A stretch of DNA of 40,061 nucleotides from the NCBI GenBank assembly GCA_023212695.1, contig JALCCG010000183.1, positions 1 through 40,061 on the forward strand, written 5' to 3'. Source of the DNA: Sporisorium sorghi (taxonomy: Eukaryota; Basidiomycota; Ustilaginomycetes; Ustilaginales; Ustilaginaceae). Below the pieces are notes generated by a model. That model was not told the DNA's origin and ran no database searches. It was given only the letters and a program-made list of their open reading frames with translations. Position 1 is the stretch's first letter, and each line of letters begins with the position of its first letter. Positions 1 through 8,700 of the stretch are shown piece by piece. A program made the translations under genes and the position numbers.

Positions 1-66
1 TTTGCGCTGGCAGTTGTTGTAGGGGGTGGGGGGGCAAAAGGAAAAGCCGCGGGAGGGGTGGTTGGG

Positions 67-68
<2 letters not shown>

Positions 69-119
<51 letters not shown>
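69..119. repeat. poly(T) tract, 51 nt
   Basis: An uninterrupted run of 51 T residues that follows a G-rich stretch. It is one of six homopolymer tracts of 35 nt or more in the window. Its length may be imprecise because long homopolymers are hard to sequence. On the opposite strand it would read as a poly(A) tail, but no retroelement coding sequence is visible beside it. Confidence 0.95.
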
Positions 120-535
120 CTTGGCTTCTTCCTGGTCAACGTTGTGTGCTCCGTCAACGCTCCCTCTTGCGCCGCCTGTCTCTTGCAATCTGACTTGCAT
201 TGCATTGCAGCTCTACTTTGTTCTGCACGAATCGACTCTTTCCTGTCTGGTCGTGTTGGCTTTTCGAGCGAATCGAGGGTGGGGCGCATCACCCAAGTAC
301 TTTCTCGCTCGAGTCTCGCCGCTTCTCCGGTGTATGGAGAATGACGGATCTCCTGCTGTGAAAACTCTCGAAGTGTGCATGGCTTGCTACTGCCGTGTTT
401 GAACCCGATTTCTTGTGGGGTAGCATCAAAGTCGTCTGGACATACAGTGTAGCTGGTCGTCGTTGTTCCCTTTCTGATGCGCTTCTCAACACCCCTCACA
501 CACTCTTCTGTTGGCATTCCGACGCATCCTGCACG
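120..535 (+). promoter_or_regulatory. 5' flank of the Fanzor gene
   Basis: This gene-free stretch leads into the Fanzor start at 536. It is moderately CT-rich, as promoters and leaders are in smut fungi. I see no clear TATA box, terminal inverted repeat or second transposon gene. The left end of any mobile element carrying Fanzor should lie here or to the left of the window, but I cannot place it because there is no second copy for comparison. Confidence 0.35.
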
Positions 536-2466
536 ATGAATGCTATCAATCTCACCAACATTCCTCGTCTTGACCTGCCGCGACTGGAAGGCCGTACGCA
601 AAGTCGCCATGTCTACCCATTCTGGGACCCAAAGCTTGAGCAAAAGTATCGCCAGCTCACCCTTCCCTCGAGCAACACCGCCACAGATGGCAAGACCGAT
701 CACCCAGCTCTGCAAAACACCTGGTTTGATGTCAAGGCCACTCATTTCGGAAGCGGTCAAGGTCGAGGAACACTGCAGCGCTGGCCATTTGCGCACACAA
801 CAACCGAGCAGGCCGAAGAGGTTCCGACAAAGGAACGCTGGACCCGGAAGACCTTGGCGATATCCTGGACGTCTTGCCCGCCGACTTTGAGCAAGGCAAG
901 CCTGCCAATGTCGATCGCGACACTGCTCTCTGCAAGCCGGAGTTCGGAGATATTCGATGCAGAAAGTTTCTGCTGTCCGATGGCCCTCAGAGTCTTCGCG
1001 AGGTGCTCTGGAGATGGTACATCGAGGGCATGGTTCCGGCAAAAAACGAGGCCATCCGGATCGTCAACGATATCACGGATGCGAAGGACAAGAAGCTGAA
1101 TGCGTGCACGCTCTATCCGGATATCTGCAACAACAATTGCACTTTCGCATCGCAGAGACAAGGTTATACGGATACCCCATGTCCCGTTCGTCGCAGCGCT
1201 GTTTTGGAGGCGGTCACGGCTCGAAAGGCCATCTTGACGGTCCATTCCAAGGCGCCATCCCAGTCACGAACCAAGCCCGCCCCCAAAATTGCTCCCGTTG
1301 TCCCCAACAAGAGCAATGGATTTGTTCTGACCTTCGCTGCTACAAATGGATACATCCATTTCCGGCAGATGCAAGCAAAGGCGGCTCGTTCAGAGTCCAC
1401 GCATGCTGCTGGCGTACCAGGCGAAGCAGCCAACTTTGATGTGCCGCAACTCCGCTCGGCGCCCATGTTGTTGGCCAAAGCCAAGGTCACGTCTACTTTG
1501 ATTGACATAGACGTACGCGGGCAGAAAGGCCGACAGTGGCTCTTCGAAGTCTGCAAGCAGGGCGCCGCCAAAGATGACGGACAAGAGGACGAGCAAGAGG
1601 ACGATCGCCATGACGAGAGTGCGACTGCTCAAGACGGTGGCACATCCAAGCTCGGAATTCCTCGCGAGTTTTCGATTCAGCTTGACAGGTACGGCAGGTA
1701 CTACCTCATCGTCAGGTACAAGGTCAAGGCACCGAAGGAAAAAGCAAAGATGCAGTTCAAGGGGAACGATCTGTTGGTAAGAGGCGGCGATCCTGGGGTC
1801 CGGACTGCGCAGACCTGGTACTCTTCCGACGGCACAGTCACCGAGTTCGGTTCGAAAAAGGATTGCGATAGGCTTGCATCGCTGCGGAAGAAGGCAGATT
1901 GCTGGAAGAGCAAGCGATTGAAAAAGAAGGAGTCAGACGGGAAGGATAGCAAGGAGGACTCGGGCGTCGACAAAGAGGCCGGCGGTGATGGAGAACCGAG
2001 CCAAGGGAAGGCTGAACAGGATATGCTGTTTGCTCTGTCGTCTGCCAAGCGACGTCAGCTGCTCAGAAAGGAGCGTCGTGCACTCAAGAAGCACGACAAT
2101 CTGGTCAAGGACGAGCACAGACGCACGGCATCCTATCTGGCTGACACGACCGACGTCCTCATTACACCAAGGATGGAGGTCCGCGGGATGGTGAAGCGGG
2201 GTAGCAAAATCAATCGCAGCGTCAAGCGGAGTCTGCTCGGCTGGGCCCACAACAAAGGCCTCGACGTACTGGCCCTTCAAGTGCATAATGCCGGCAAAGT
2301 TCTCTTGGTTCAGCCCGAGGGCTACACATCAAAGACGTGCGCAAACTGTGGCAGCCTCAACCAACAGCTGGGATCGAGCAAGACTTTCAGGTGCCCTTCC
2401 TGCACACACACAGCAGACAGGGACCACAATGCGGTGGTCAACATGATCAACAAGGCCATGCGCTAG
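536..2466 (+). CDS. Fanzor-type (eukaryotic TnpB/OrfB-like) RNA-guided DNA nuclease, reading frame interrupted near 5' end
   Basis: The C-terminal third carries the TnpB/Fanzor RuvC plus zinc-ribbon signature. The RuvC-I Asp lies in GGDPGVRTAQTWYS (Asp codon 1789-1791). The zinc ribbon has Cys codons at 2338, 2347, 2392 and 2401 (YTSKTCANCG, then FRCPSC). RuvC-III is ADRDHNAVVNM (first Asp 2416). The canonical RuvC-II Glu position in LITPRMEVRGM is not Glu (Pro, 2167). The Glu just before YTSKTC (2317) fits the rearranged active site reported for Fanzors. Upstream, PVRRSAVLEAVTARK (about 1183-1230) resembles the OrfB/Fanzor VRD-type motif. The family is known to cleave DNA guided by an RNA encoded at the gene's 3' end. 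The frame is continuous from 730 to the stop at 2466. The likely N terminus (ATG at 536, MNAINLTNIPRLDLPRLEG) is in another frame, and the join falls between about 724 and 840. No good branch point is visible there, so a frameshift is as likely as a short intron. A charged Lys/Asp/Glu linker (about 1920-2020) separates RuvC-I from RuvC-II. Activity is unproven. Confidence 0.85.
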
Positions 2467-2486
2467 AAAAATCTCGAATTCTTAGT

Positions 2487-2575
2487 ATTGACCCAAGTGG
2501 CGAATGTGAATATAGTCAGAGTTGAGAGCAAGCCGTGAGGGCGAAAGTGAATGCCGATCTCCCGCTCCAGACACA
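2487..2575 (+). ncRNA. candidate Fanzor guide-RNA (omega-RNA-like) scaffold / right end of element
   Basis: This 89-bp block begins 20 bp after the Fanzor stop. It recurs at 16887-16972 with about 92% identity: 4 substitutions and 3 single-base gaps, and the last 26 bases identical. No similarity extends into the Fanzor coding sequence or past CCAGACACA at 2575. A partial hairpin is shared. GGGC (2539-2542) pairs with GCTC (2564-2567) through one G-U pair where the other copy has A-U, and an inner stem is closed by TCCC. TnpB and Fanzor guide RNAs are known to come from the region just 3' of the nuclease gene and to take their guide from sequence beyond the element end. The RNA function is inferred. 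The block could instead be a dispersed repeat next to which Fanzor landed. Confidence 0.55.
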
Positions 2576-2661
2576 TGTCGGCTCGGCAATATGTCTTGCA
2601 ACAGTTGCTGGAGGCTCTGCTGAGTTGCTCGCCGCTCGCTTCTATACGCGATGGCAGACTG

Positions 2662-2681
2662 CGCGAGTTGATCAACTCGCG
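2662..2681. repeat. 20-bp perfect palindrome
   Basis: CGCGAGTTGA is followed directly by its exact reverse complement, with no spacer. It lies 86 bp past the end of the conserved block, between the convergent Fanzor and hydrolase genes. It could be a protein-binding dyad, a terminator-like hairpin or part of an element end. Nothing else supports one of these over the others. Confidence 0.9.
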
Positions 2682-2693
2682 TGTGGGAATATG

Positions 2694-2712
2694 CAAAGAG
2701 AGAGAGAGAGAA
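2694..2712. repeat. (GA)n microsatellite
   Basis: A short GA-rich simple repeat in the gap between the Fanzor 3' region and the hydrolase 3' end. It has no visible function. Confidence 0.8.
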
Positions 2713-2876
2713 AGTAATGATACAGTGCAGTGACGTGGGAACCCAGGATAACGAGAGGAATTGTATAACGAGAGTGAAGAAACTAATGCCCTTAGAGAGT
2801 GTGACGTGGGTGCCCTTGTCATATGAACACGATGAAAAGATGGAAGGCGGGAGTGGGAGTGCCAAAAGAGTGGAAT

Positions 2877-4237
2877 CTAAAGTCTGCATTCGCGGAAGAA
2901 GGTTGTCGAGATGTCGGTCTCGTGCCAGAAGCGGAGGATGCGGTGAGCAATCTCGATGGGACGCTCGTGCGGAAGGTTGTGAGTGCCCGTCATCACCTCA
3001 AAGTGGAGAGGAAGATTTCTTCGAGGGGCAGAAGCAAAGGCTTGTGAGCCGAAACGAACAGAACCGGAAGACGAGCGGGGAGGCAGTGCAAGTACTGCGA
3101 CACCTGCACACCCAGGCGGTTGCCTCAGATCGCAAGAGCCTCAGCAACCTTGTCGGCGCTACGCTCCACCGTTCCTGGAGCTGTCAGCGACTCGGTGAGC
3201 ATACCAGTGGCAAAGGCGTCCCTCATGGACGGGTGCCAGAGCCCCATGTGCTTGTCTGCGTTGGCCTCAACGTGAGCTTCCTCACACGATTCCCAGCGGT
3301 CCTTCTTGAGCAGCGTGTACCGAGCCAGCGGCATGGCGTGCATGTGAGGAACCTGCTCAAAAGTACCCAGGATGCTCTCGACAAGCACAACAGAGTCAAA
3401 AAGGTCCGGGAAGTGGTACGAGGCCTGCGTCAATGCCGCACCGCCAAATGAGTGGCCGATACCCACGAGCTTCTTGCGTGGCAAGCGAGGCAGGTGGAAA
3501 TCGAGCGTCCGCGACCGCTCGACCGGTGTCAAAGTAGGTGTAGAGGGCATGAAGCAGCAGATGAACTGAAGGATGTCGCGAGCAAGATCATTGCCATCAA
3601 TGCAGCGATCACTGAACTCGAGCGGCGACAGTCCGTCCAACTGTCGGTTGACCACAGCCGACATACCGTGACCGAGCGTGTCGATGAGCCAGACCTCCTC
3701 GATGTCGTTGGGCTTGGTTCGCAAGAGCTCGTCCACGATGGGGATCCAGCACTCTTTCGAAAACCCAAGACCATGGGTGAGCAGGAGGATCTTGGCATCC
3801 GGGTTCTTGGGAGCATGCTTGGGGATCAGGCGCTCCACAACCAGGACACGATGCTTATGAAGCTGCGCCAGGTCAGTGCCACCACAAACAAAGGGCGTAT
3901 AGAGACCAGGCGTCGGTTCCACCTTGACGGGGACAAAGTGACACGCATCAACGGCACGGGCGTTCTGCGAGAGCACCTCGTGTGTGCCTGGCAGAAGCTC
4001 CGAGAGCGACTCGCCGCCAGCCAGAGGTGAAGAGTACGTGGAGCGAGGGTAGGCGATGGGCATGGTGAAGCTGGTGCGGTGGAAGTTGGCGCCTTGCGAG
4101 CAGCCGGCGGGGTACTGAGGAGTAGGGGGGTTGATCGAGAGGCAGTGGAGGCGCTCAGCTGCCAGGTGAGCAGCCTCGAGGTCGATGGGAGCGAGGCAGG
4201 AGCCGAAGCCAGTGTCGATGTGCTTAGGAGCCTGCAT
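2877..4237 (-). CDS. alpha/beta hydrolase (Lpx1/AB-hydrolase-like), disrupted or unusually spliced 3' end
   Basis: ATG at 4237 opens a 370-residue frame that stops at TGA 3125-3127. An alpha/beta-hydrolase fold is supported by LLLTHGLGFSKECW (oxyanion-hole HG), LIDTLGHG and the nucleophile elbow GIGHSFGG (Ser codon 3449-3451). Family proteins continue to a catalytic His. Here the same frame continues after the TGA with plausible sequence (RLGVQVSQYLHCLP, LPVLFV) to a second stop at 2993-2995. The His motif VMTGTHNLPHERP (His 2979-2981) and the end FFRECRL, stop 2877-2879, are in another frame. Either a nonsense change plus a frameshift has made a pseudogene, or introns I cannot recognise remove both; a 45-nt GT-AG segment could remove the TGA in frame but lacks a convincing branch point. 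The final CRL fits the peroxisomal PTS1 pattern [SAC]-[KRH]-L, as in peroxisomal lipases of this family. Substrate unknown. Confidence 0.6.
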
Positions 4238-5833
4238 GTTGTGATGATGGTAGCGGGTGGGCTGAGATGCGATCAAGTCGAAGTGCGCCTGTCCAGCAGG
4301 AACGTCGAGTTGGAGTTGGAGGAGGAAGTGTTGTGAAAAGGCGAGAGAAGCCAGCTCTCAGTGCTAGGCTCGATTGCACAAGTGATGCAGAGTGAGCAAA
4401 GAGGAGGGTTAGGTCACGATCGAAGATGGTGTTAGGGGTGGGGAGATGTGGCGGAGGATGAACGGAGTTCAGCAGGGATAGATATACCTTTTGCGACCTC
4501 TAGCAGTCGCACAGGGCTGATAAGCACAGCACGCCGCTGTGTGAGAGCTGACTGACGAGCACGATGCAGAGGGTCAAGATTGGCCTGTCAAAGAAGGTGA
4601 AACAGGAGCGGCGCAGGCCAGGCGCCAACTCAGCGATATCGAGTCTGCCTTCTAGTTCGAACTTGCCAGAGCCAGGAGGCGGTCCCAACATTTCAGAGCA
4701 CATGTTGCCAGGTATCTGAGGCGCTTCCAAGGTTGCAAACCTGCAAGCAGACTTTGAACGCCGTTTTTCCTCTGATGGAAGATGCAGGCACAGGGCGATC
4801 AGGGAAGAAGGTGCCACGAGGAAAGGCGGACAGGCTTACGCCAAGATCGGGGCTTGAGAGGTTTGTTTGGGGAGCAACCATTACGAAAGTGGTGGTGGCG
4901 GCAGGCGCTCTAGTCGAGAACAAGAGTGTCTCGGAAAAGAGGGCCTTCGCCGTGTGGCTATCTCGGCGTGATTGGTGTCTGGTCAGAGGCATGGCAGAGG
5001 ACGCTGGTTGGCGGCAGACGCACCAAGGCGCCAAAGCCACACATGAAAAGAAAGAACTTTGTCGAGGGCGCTTAGCATGCAGGTGCGTGGAACAGAGCAT
5101 GGGACTCCGACCCGTCTCAAATTCCCACCAACCTTGAATGAATGTCGCCGATCTGAACCGTGACAATGAATGCAAAGGCGATCCACTCCGTTGCCGCTGT
5201 TCATGCAACTTGATCTCTAGCTTATCAGGCCCGTAAGCCGTTCCGATCGTCTTTGCAATGCTGACACCAAAACGTGTACTTCTACCGCTTTCAGAAACAC
5301 TACAGAGACAGTCTCCACCGACGAAGCTCGTTGTGCTACTCATCGTATGACTTGCTTCTCATTCGAACGAAAGCTGTGAATTATTGACGCCCCATTGTCG
5401 CTTTAATTCACATGCTCGACATGGACGTGGTACATGGTGGTCCGCTTCGCCCTCCGAAGCCAGGGTCTGGCCAACTCGAATCCTGACTGCTCTTGCGCTC
5501 TGCACTGCTCTCGTGAACACAGCGAGATTCACTTGCAAGGTCTGGCTCCGCTTGTAAATTTGTTTGCAATCAAGCTGAGAGAGCCAAGATTCAAACCCAT
5601 CTAGAACCCAGCAAGCCACCACCACCACCACCATCACAGCGAGCAAGCAGACGACGACGAACCCCAAACCAAAGGAGAAACAGGCTTGCACCGAGGTGAA
5701 ACATATCCGGTCGCAGCCATAGCTCATCCTGGATATCGAGGGTCGAACATTCTGTCAGTCAGACCATCTGGGCAATGTACGTTGATGTAATTGGAGATGC
5801 TAGTGTTACAGTGTGAGAATTGCATGTCTTGAG
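4238..5833. other. gene-poor region upstream of the hydrolase
   Basis: Normal-GC DNA without a recognisable gene. The part next to 4237 should hold the hydrolase promoter and leader on the - strand. A 216-codon open frame on the - strand (4693-5343, ATG at 5343) has no domain, signal peptide or membrane segment that I recognise. Its composition (scattered Cys, Trp, Arg and Ser) looks like chance rather than coding. No tRNA-like structure was found. Confidence 0.5.
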
Positions 5834-5868
<35 letters not shown>

Positions 5869-5876
5869 ATGCATAA
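5834..5876. repeat. poly(A) tract, 43 nt, at the left edge of the AT-rich island
   Basis: 43 consecutive A residues sit exactly where base composition changes from normal genic GC on the left to AT-rich on the right. The tract could be the 3' tail of a retroposed sequence or simply a boundary homopolymer. No flanking target-site duplication is obvious. Confidence 0.95.
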
Positions 5877-5895
5877 TGTAGTTCCCGTAGATGCG

Positions 5896-6335
5896 AGATT
5901 TTCACACAATATTGCTGTGTGCAGCCACTTTTTTAAATCTGACCATGATCACTTCAACAGAATTTTTGTTGGTGACACAAGTCTCAGTATATCCTATCCA
6001 ATGGCATAGACTTGTAGCCTGGAAACCAAAGTATGTGTACATACCCATATCAGGTATGCTTGTATTGCAGTCAGAGTCAGAAAATGTGAAGGAAGAAAAA
6101 AGTCGATTTTGGCTGACACTGTAGCAGTACATTTTTGCTTGGTCACATTTTTGGCTTCTTTGAGTTGGTGATATACTCATATGACCATAGTAGCATACTT
6201 CCAGACATAGTATCTACGTGCCTTCAAGGTTTGAGGTTGATTGGAGGACTTTGTACTAATGGTCAGGAGCCTTTGAAGTGATCATGGTCCATTTTAAAGA
6301 AGTGGCTGCACACAACTATATTGTGTTAAAATTAG
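5896..6335. mobile_element. MITE-like element with about 62-bp terminal inverted repeats
   Basis: The left arm (about 5896-5957) and the right arm (about 6274-6335) are inverted copies at roughly 80-85% identity. Shared blocks include GTGTGCAGCCACTT and CCATGATCACTTCAA. The interior of about 315 bp has no coding potential; weaker inverted similarity may continue inward. Size, structure and AT content fit a decayed miniature inverted-repeat element. I cannot identify the family, and no clean target-site duplication is visible. Confidence 0.6.
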
Positions 6336-7130
6336 TTGTGAAGTGTGAGGCCACTGAGGGTTAACTCTGGGGCCACACTTCAATCAATCCAACTTGCCAG
6401 TATGAAGTATACTGTTGAATAGATTGAATAGATAGCTATCACTTCGTATTCAACACTGGGCTTGCTTGTAGAGCTCAATCTGAGGATATTTCAGCTGAGA
6501 TACTGCCCGTTGGTGCTGTCAATAAAGGGAAAACACAGTAGGTACCAAGGTACAGTCAACCGGTATCGGGAAGGGATAATAGATGTTGAGAATGGATGGG
6601 AAGGAATGGCAGACTTAATGGTTCAAGGAATAGGAACTTGTTCGATTGATTTGAGAGTGAGGAAGTAACTACAAGAGGTCAAGTATATATAGATGTTGCA
6701 ATGCCATCATCAAGTGTATATGAGATGATGTCAACAACATCCAAGACAATACATGAGGAAACATGGAAATGTGAGAGAAACAAAACAGAAGATCAGATAC
6801 TCGAACTGTATGCAGGATGGTGCAAAACATCATGTGTGGCCATTTGTTGAAGATGGCGAAGTCCAGCCATCATCAATATCTTGGTGGCTTGGCAACAGGA
6901 AGACTCGGCGACAGCAAATAAACTAATGCAAGGTACAGCTGTGTCCAAGCTGTGCCTGCATATGTGTGAGAGTTTGCCAAAGGCATGATCTGGGCTCCCA
7001 TACTCGATCTAGAATTTGTTGGAAATTCCAAATTTGAGATGTGTCGAATTTGTTAGACCGAGAGGTGTGTTGGATTCACTATGTAGAATTGGACTTTCAT
7101 CTTGCACTTGGGTACATCATTCTACAAAGC

Positions 7131-7970
7131 CCAACACTCAGCGCTGAGTGTTGGAACCAATCAGAAGATCTCAAAACATGACGCTCGGTCCTCAGAGAAA
7201 TTCCTCTGAATTTTCCCACCTTGAATAACATGAAGACACAATCTCATTGGCTCAGGTTTGAGTCTCAACACTCAGCGCTGAGTGTTGAGCACCCTCGAAT
7301 GGCTGCAAACATCTGGCGACAGGAACCATCACCCCAATGGACCAATAGCAGACCTCCCAGGGAAACCTTCACACCTGGATGAAGCCAAGTCAAGTCACCT
7401 TGGTCGGTCAAACTCAGATAGCACTTGGACCTGGGAGAGCCGAGCCAATCAGAGATCACAGGGACCCATGGATGGCATCACAAACACCCTTGAAGGAGAG
7501 CAACACTCAGCACTGAGTGTGGGTCTCAGCTGATGGACTTCAAACACTCAGTACTGAGTGTGGCACTTCACCAGAGCACGATAGATACTCAGCAAGGGGA
7601 CATGGGAACTATGCTATAGTCAGTACATCCTCATAGCGGAGGATGGTCAACTCATTCACATGTATATAAGGACCTGAGAATGCACAAAGATGAGAGAGAA
7701 AATATTATCAAATCACTAACTTATCCGACTGATCCCAAGATCACTGAGCGACTCTCAACACTCAGTGCTGAGTGTTGAAACTTGACAGCCGTATTTGAAG
7801 CTTCCAACCACTACGCTACATTCATCACTTGATATTATCCCACTGTGGCTAACACCCTGACATCACAGTCTGGATCATCCACTCGTGGGACCTCAGAACA
7901 AACTTGACACTCTCCCAAGATCACAACTTAGGAATCACAGCACTGAGTCTAAACACTCAGCGCTGAGTGT
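7131..7970. repeat. six dispersed palindromes, core ACACTCAG-NN-CTGAGTGT
   Basis: Copies lie at 7131-7154 (24 bp, perfect), 7264-7289 (26 bp, perfect), 7503-7520 (centre CA), 7544-7561 (perfect, centre TA), 7755-7778 (11-bp arms, centre TG) and 7953-7970 (perfect, centre CG). The 8-bp arms are invariant in all six and the centre is CG, CG, CA, TA, TG, CG in order. Centre-to-centre spacing is irregular (134, 235, 41, 214, 195 bp), so this is not a tandem or CRISPR-like array. The shape suggests binding sites for a dimeric protein or repeated end motifs of an element. No binding protein can be named. Confidence 0.9.
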
Positions 7971-8299
7971 CGTAAGTCATATCTGTGTGTTGAATAACTG
8001 ATGCCGACTTCTGTACATAAGTTGACAACTTAGCTCTATTTTCTAATAGTCCCTCATTGGCTGCCAAGGATGGGCGCACCCGATTGGTCAATGAGCTCAG
8101 CCAATGGTGAGGTTGATTGTGCCAGGTCCGTGTGTATCTCTGGTCACGTTCGGGTAAAGTCATGCAGGTCTGCGTAGCCAATGAGTTGTCGGCACCTATA
8201 AGTGCCTCTCTGCTGGGAGCCTTGGCCATTCATCGTTGGGTCTGTCCAGACCTCTTTGAGCGAGATCAGTCACCTCATTGGCTCGAGTGGCAAACCAAT
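7157..8299. promoter_or_regulatory. cluster of CCAAT boxes
   Basis: At least eleven CCAAT/ATTGG pentamers occur here: 7157, 7246, 7334, 7342, 7445, 8056, 8083, 8101, 8178, 8277 and 8295. Chance would give one per about 512 bp counting both strands. Several share a longer context such as CTCATTGGCT or AGCCAAT. CCAAT is the site of the HAP/NF-Y complex. No gene follows directly, so the cluster may belong to an element's own promoter. Confidence 0.5.
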
Positions 8300-8700
8300 G
8301 GCAAGTGAGCGGTGAATGTTGGAAGTGAGCGATGAGTGTTGGTTGTCTCTGCATCGTATGTGTTCCGTGTGCCGAGCATGCATTGTCTGTTCAGTAAATG
8401 CATTATCTGTGCCAACAATGCCAAGTGCGTGGTGAGACAGGTTCCTGCTGAAATGGTGAAGTCAAATCCTTTCGGATTTTCCAACAGGTCACGCCTCGTA
8501 CTCGGATTTGGCAGGGGATTTTGGCAGGGAAATTGGAGTACCAGGCGTGGCCACATTTTGGACTTTGGATTTTTCTTGAATTTCCCAGCCTGTATTTTCT
8601 CGAGCTACCATCATCTATCCGAACCCTTCAACTGGATTTTTGCGCTTTTTGGCTGTTTCAGGCGCTGCTCGAGGCGTTTGCATTTGTATTCATCATTACA

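Larger units (their letters stand above)
5877..8700. other. AT-rich gene-free island
   Basis: About 2.8 kb clearly richer in A and T than either flank, with no convincing open frame. The longest ATG-led frames are below 100 codons and resemble no transposase or reverse transcriptase that I recognise. It holds the inverted-repeat element at 5896-6335, a hairpin with GAAGTGTG/CACACTTC arms (6340-6381), two TATA-like runs (6684-6691 and 7664-7670), six copies of an 18-26 bp palindrome and a CCAAT cluster. It is probably the remains of transposable elements, possibly LTR-like, or an imported segment. Confidence 0.6.

Noticed and set aside
731..778. GT-AG segment as an intron in Fanzor
   Set aside because: Its 48-nt length is a multiple of three, so removing it leaves the frame unchanged and does not join the two coding frames.
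2487..2575. Peptide shared by both copies of the Fanzor 3' block on the - strand (SGAGDRHSL ... SDYIHIRHL)
   Set aside because: The indels between copies break the frame internally and only cancel by summing to three. No start, family or longer frame supports a protein, so nucleotide-level conservation is the simpler view.
4693..5343. 216-codon open frame on the - strand
   Set aside because: No recognisable domain, no conservation evidence and a composition typical of a chance open frame in GC-rich DNA.
5575..5640. Possible tRNA T-loop (GATTCAAACC)
   Set aside because: No matching acceptor stem, anticodon arm or D-loop can be assembled around it on either strand.
7131..7970. CRISPR-like repeat array
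   Set aside because: Spacing between palindromes is irregular (41-235 bp), intervening sequences are unequal, and there are no cas genes; the organism is a eukaryote.
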